Below, one piece after another: positions 39,229 to 42,537 of a DNA stretch of 42,537 nt. Below the pieces are notes generated by a model. It was not told the origin of the DNA and searched no databases. It saw only the letters and a program-made list of their open reading frames with translations. Origin of the DNA: Pseudomonadota bacterium. GTDB lineage: Bacteria; Pseudomonadota; Gammaproteobacteria; Burkholderiales; Rhodocyclaceae. Positions within the stretch are counted from its first letter, which is position 1. Every line of letters begins with the position of its first letter. The stretch covers positions 1 to 42,537 of the forward strand of contig QQUN01000042.1 of NCBI GenBank assembly GCA_008501585.1, read 5' to 3'. The position numbers were made by a program, and so were the translations under genes.

Positions 39229-41549
39229 TGCTGCGCCGCCTCTTCGTCCTCCTCGGGGCGGCGCTGGTCGCCGGCATCCTTACCCTGGCCCTGCTCGACA
39301 AGGTGCCGGTCGAGACCGACCTGCTCGCCATGCTGCCGGCCACCGAACGCAACCCGGCGGCAGAACAGGCCATGGCGCACATCGCCCGGGCCCATGAACG
39401 GCGAATCGTCCTCATCGCCAGCGCCGACGACGCCGCGCAGGCGCGCCGTGCTGCCAGCACGCTGGCATCGACCCTGCGCGCCTCGGCGGCCTTCGAGCAC
39501 GTCACGCTCGAGGTGCCGCCCGCCGCACTCGATGCGCTGCGCGACACCTACCTGCCCTACCGCGCCGGCCTGCTCGCCGCGCCCATGCGCGAGGCGCTGG
39601 CACTGAACGGCCGCGAGGCACTGGCTCAGGCGCTGTACCGCTCACTGAGCGCACCCCTGCCCGCCGGCGTGCCGCTCGACCCTGCGGCGGACCCCTTCGG
39701 CACCCTGGCCGGCTTTCTGGCCGAGCTGCCCTTCGCCGGCGGACGCTTCACCCCCGAACAGGGCATGCTCATGGCGCACCATGCAGGCCGCAGCCATGTC
39801 CTGCTCAGCGCCGAGACCGCCGGCAGCCCGCATGCCACAAACACCCAGCAAGCCGTCGTCGCCGCGCTGGCCCAGGCGCGCTCGGATGCGGCCGAGCACA
39901 CCCCGGACGCCGAGGTGCTCGCCACCGGTCTGGTGCTGTATGCCGCCGCCGCCCAGCACACGGCGAAGCACGAGATGTCGCTCATCGGCGGGGTCTCGCT
40001 GCTGGGCATCACCCTGTTGCTGCTGGTGGCGTTCCGCTCCCTGCGCCCGGTGCTGCTCGGCATCGCCTGCATCGCCCTCGGCGTGGCGGCGGGCATGGCC
40101 GTGGTGCTGGCGGTCGACGGCCGACTGCACCTGCTGACCCTGGTGTGCGGCACCAGCCTGCTCGGCATCGCGGTGGACTACCCCCTGCACTACTTCGCCA
40201 GGCGTCAGCGGGCCGGCGCGCAGTGGCAGGCCGAAGCGGCCATGGCCGAGATGCGCCCGGCCCTCACCCAGGGCCTGCTCACCAGCCTGCTCGGCTTTGC
40301 CGCCCTGCTGGCCATGCCCTTCCCCGGTCTGCGGCAGATCGCGCTGTTCTCGATGGCCGGGCTGCTCACCGCCTATGTTGCAACGCTTACGCTGCTGCCC
40401 CTGTTCGCCCGGCGCCCCGCACGCCATACGCCCGCCGCGGCCCGGCGCCGCTCACCGGCCGGACCGCTGGCAATGCCGCGCTGGCGCCGCGCGCTGCTGG
40501 CCGTCCTCGTCATCGCCAGCCTGCCCGGCCTCGCCCGCCTGACCCACAATGACGATGTCCGCCTGCTGAGCACGCCGGACCCCGCACTGGCGCAGCAGGA
40601 GGCGGCCATCCGCGCGCTGACCCGGCTCGACCAGGGCAGCCGGCTGTTCCTGATCGAGGCCGACACCGCCGACGCCGTGCTCCAGCGCGAAGAGCACCTC
40701 ACCGCCGCGTTGCGCAGCCGTGCCCCCTCGCCCGAGAGCGGCTTCACCGCGGTGTCGGCCTTTGTGCCCTCCGCCCGGCGGCAGGCGGACAACCGGCAGG
40801 CGCTGGCCCGCGTGCTGCTCGACGACGCTGGCTGGGGCAACGCCCTGCTCGACGAGGTCGGCTACCGCCCCGAGGTCGCACACAGCCTGAGCGAGGCGCT
40901 GCGCAGCGAGGCCACGCTCACGATCGACCACTGGCTGGCCCAGCCCGTGTCCACGCCTTACCGTCACCTCTGGCTCGGCGCCACTGCGGGTGGCGTCGCC
41001 AGCGTGATCACGCTCAGCGGCGCCTGGCCGGCCGATGCGCTCGAGGCCGCCGCGCAGGCGGTGCCGGGCGTCACCCTGCTCGACAAGCCGGCCGCCGTCT
41101 CGACCCTGATGGGGCAGTACCGCCAGGGCATGGCCTGGGCGCTGGCCTGCGCCATCGGCCTGTCGCTGCTCCTGCTCAGCCGGCGCCACGGCTGGCGCGG
41201 GGCCGCCGCCACGCTGACCCCCTGCATCCTCGCCGTGGCGCTGCCGCTGGCGGCGCTGGGCATGCTCGGCGTGCCGGTCACGCTGTTCCACTGGCTGGCG
41301 CTGATGCTGGTGTTCGGCATCGGTGCCGACTACGGCATCTTCACCCGCGAGGGCGGCGCACAGGGCGAGGCCGCGTTCGGGGTGCTGCTCGCCGCCATCA
41401 CCACCGTCCTCGGCTTTGGCCTGCTGGCCTTCAGCAGCACCCCGGCAATTGCCAGCTTCGGCCTGACCTTGTTCATGGGGGTCGTCACCGCGTTCTGTGC
41501 CTCGCCGCTGGCGCGGGCCGATCGCCCGCACCTGGTGCCCGCCGCATGA
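39225..41549 (+). CDS. MMPL/RND-family exporter (ApeM-like)
   Basis: This 774-aa inner-membrane exporter has the twofold RND plan: an N-terminal helix, a large periplasmic loop (about residues 30-250), five or six helices (about 250-400, including LIGGVSLLGITLLLLVAFRS and LLGIACIALGVAAGMAVVLA), a second loop, and a second helix set near the C-terminus. The second set contains LALMLVFGIGADYGIF, matching the VCGTSLLGIAVDYPLHYF of the first half; the paired Asp residues there would carry protons. It presumably extracts the polyene lipid from the inner membrane for the LolA-like carrier. It overlaps the genes on both sides by 4 bp. Confidence 0.88.
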   Translation: MMLRRLFVLLGAALVAGILTLALLDKVPVETDLLAMLPATERNPAAEQAMAHIARAHERRIVLIASADDAAQARRAASTLASTLRASAAFEHVTLEVPPAALDALRDTYLPYRAGLLAAPMREALALNGREALAQALYRSLSAPLPAGVPLDPAADPFGTLAGFLAELPFAGGRFTPEQGMLMAHHAGRSHVLLSAETAGSPHATNTQQAVVAALAQARSDAAEHTPDAEVLATGLVLYAAAAQHTAKHEMSLIGGVSLLGITLLLLVAFRSLRPVLLGIACIALGVAAGMAVVLAVDGRLHLLTLVCGTSLLGIAVDYPLHYFARRQRAGAQWQAEAAMAEMRPALTQGLLTSLLGFAALLAMPFPGLRQIALFSMAGLLTAYVATLTLLPLFARRPARHTPAAARRRSPAGPLAMPRWRRALLAVLVIASLPGLARLTHNDDVRLLSTPDPALAQQEAAIRALTRLDQGSRLFLIEADTADAVLQREEHLTAALRSRAPSPESGFTAVSAFVPSARRQADNRQALARVLLDDAGWGNALLDEVGYRPEVAHSLSEALRSEATLTIDHWLAQPVSTPYRHLWLGATAGGVASVITLSGAWPADALEAAAQAVPGVTLLDKPAAVSTLMGQYRQGMAWALACAIGLSLLLLSRRHGWRGAAATLTPCILAVALPLAALGMLGVPVTLFHWLALMLVFGIGADYGIFTREGGAQGEAAFGVLLAAITTVLGFGLLAFSSTPAIASFGLTLFMGVVTAFCASPLARADRPHLVPAA

Positions 41550-42100
41550 GAGCCGGGCTGATCGTCGCCCTGCTCAGCCTCGCCGGCTGCGCCACGGTGC
41601 CGCAGCACAGCGCCTGCACGGCGCTCGGCGCGGGGGTGCGCTACTGTCTGCAGCCGCTGCCCGCCGGCCAGGTGCTCGCGGTCAACCAGTGGGTGGAGAT
41701 CAGCGTGGCAGACCGGCCGGCCGGCGAGCGACTGGTCTTTGCCATCGACGCGGCCGGCGCACGGATGGATGTGGTCGGCCTCAGCCCGCTGGGCCAGAAG
41801 GTGTTTCGCGTGACGACCGACCACGGCACACTGCGCTGGGACGGCCCGCAGGCCGCCGAAGCGCTGGGGCGCCAGCTCCCGGCCCTGATCCAGCTCATGC
41901 TGTGGCCCGAAGCCGCCGTGCGCGAGGGCCTCTCGGCGGGCGCCACGCTGGCGGTGTCTGCCCACGAACGCCGCCTGAGCGGCGACGACACGCTGCTGCT
42001 GACGTCCCGGCAGTCGGCAAGCACACCGGCCGAGGGCGCGATTGACGCCCGCTTCACCCAACTGGATGCGCGCATCCGCATCACGCCGCTGGAGGATTGA
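41546..42100 (+). CDS. DUF3261-type outer membrane lipoprotein (ApeN-like)
   Basis: This 184-aa lipoprotein has a short signal sequence ending in the lipobox LAGC (Cys15). The mature protein is small and beta-rich with VEISVADRPAGERLVFAID and a LolB-like layout, which suggests that it accepts cargo from the LolA-like carrier at the outer membrane. It overlaps the exporter by 4 bp and ends 2 bp before the ketosynthase start. Confidence 0.82.
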   Translation: MRAGLIVALLSLAGCATVPQHSACTALGAGVRYCLQPLPAGQVLAVNQWVEISVADRPAGERLVFAIDAAGARMDVVGLSPLGQKVFRVTTDHGTLRWDGPQAAEALGRQLPALIQLMLWPEAAVREGLSAGATLAVSAHERRLSGDDTLLLTSRQSASTPAEGAIDARFTQLDARIRITPLED

Positions 42101-42102
42101 CC

Positions 42103-42537
42103 ATGGCGCCGACCTGTTACCTGCCTGCGCTGGGCATGGTGAATGCACTGGGCGAGGATCTCGCCGGCATCAGCGCGGGCCTGTTCAGTGGTGACACACG
42201 CGGCATGGTGACCGAGACGGGCTGGCTGCCCGGACGCAGCGCCCGGGTCGGCCGCGCACGCATGGCCGAACTGCCCGCGCTGCCGGCCGGCCTTGCCGCC
42301 CGGGACAGCCGCAACAACCGCCTGCTGCTGGCCGCGCTCGCGCAGATCCGCGCCGAGTTGCACGCCGCCATCGCACGCTTCGGCGCCCACCGCATCGGCG
42401 TGGTGCTCGGCACCAGCACCTCGAGCATCGTCGAAGGCGAGGCCGCCATTGCCCACCACGCCCGGCACAGCGCCCTGCCCGAGGGCTTCCACTACGGCCG
42501 GCAGGAGCTGGGCGACTGCGCGCGTTTCGCTGCCGAC
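42103..42537 (+). CDS. apeO: Beta-ketoacyl-ACP synthase (ApeO-like), cut by window end
   Basis: The first 145 residues of a condensing enzyme are present; the gene runs off the window. The start YLPALGMVNALGEDLAGISAGLFSGDTRGM and GVVLGTSTSSIVEGE (near residue 105) are typical of FabB/FabF-type enzymes. The active-site Cys would lie just beyond the visible part. It should form the working condensing pair with the chain length factor at 30695. It is the last visible gene of the aryl polyene operon; further ketosynthase, dehydratase and ketoreductase genes are expected to follow. Confidence 0.87.
   Translation, partial: MAPTCYLPALGMVNALGEDLAGISAGLFSGDTRGMVTETGWLPGRSARVGRARMAELPALPAGLAARDSRNNRLLLAALAQIRAELHAAIARFGAHRIGVVLGTSTSSIVEGEAAIAHHARHSALPEGFHYGRQELGDCARFAAD

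Overview
The window is GC-rich and reads as a chromosome segment of a betaproteobacterium, most likely of the Azoarcus/Thauera type. The aryl polyene operon with its ammonia-lyase gene and the overall codon usage point that way; this is inference, because no rRNA or other marker gene is present. Two parts meet at about 28.67 kb. To the left is an accessory island. To the right is a compact biosynthetic region that looks like resident chromosome.

Island, 1-28666. The right boundary is the 3' half of a tRNA-Arg (anticodon CCU) at 28618-28666, next to a tyrosine recombinase (27492-28541) reading away from it. This is the usual displaced-attachment-site arrangement, so the left boundary with the intact tRNA probably lies outside the window. 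From left to right the island holds: a 5'-truncated excisionase-type antitoxin beside a 52-bp repeat; a leftward three-gene operon (TIGR04255-like protein, membrane/HTH protein, unknown 282-aa protein) behind a tandem 19-bp operator; small hypothetical genes; an XRE regulator followed by a 27-aa peptide gene and a HicA-like gene; a second integrase; an iteron-like repeat array with a frameshifted ParM-like gene; a umuD-umuC-SRAP DNA-damage module; and a second, inverted copy of the 52-bp repeat. Next comes a complete type I-E CRISPR-Cas locus (cas3-cse1-cse2-cas7-cas5-cas6e-cas1-cas2, 12.8-21.4 kb) with an array of 72 repeats and 71 spacers (21490-25848). Beyond the array are several small genes: two short membrane proteins, a MazE-tail-like protein, DUF4926, and a short 'ETPKGYFAP' protein.

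Resident region, 28682-42537. A leftward pair (ParA-type ATPase and a small partner) is followed by a rightward phosphopantetheinyl transferase and an aryl polyene (APE) operon. Gene order is chain length factor, acyltransferase, two ACPs, membrane protein, AMP-ligase, dehydratase, glycosyltransferase-acyltransferase fusion, ammonia-lyase, thioesterase, LolA-like carrier, MMPL exporter, lipoprotein, ketosynthase (cut by the window end). Nearly all genes overlap by 4 bp or more. The ammonia-lyase would supply an aryl acrylate, the ligase and ACPs load it, the ketosynthase/chain-length pair and the dehydratase extend it, and the transferase and export genes move the pigment lipid to the outer membrane.

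The least explained parts are the TIGR04255 operon with its operator, the XRE/27-aa peptide/HicA-like module, and the paired small membrane proteins behind the CRISPR array. Two spacers read as fragments of recognisable phage-type genes, and the array itself suggests a PAM base.
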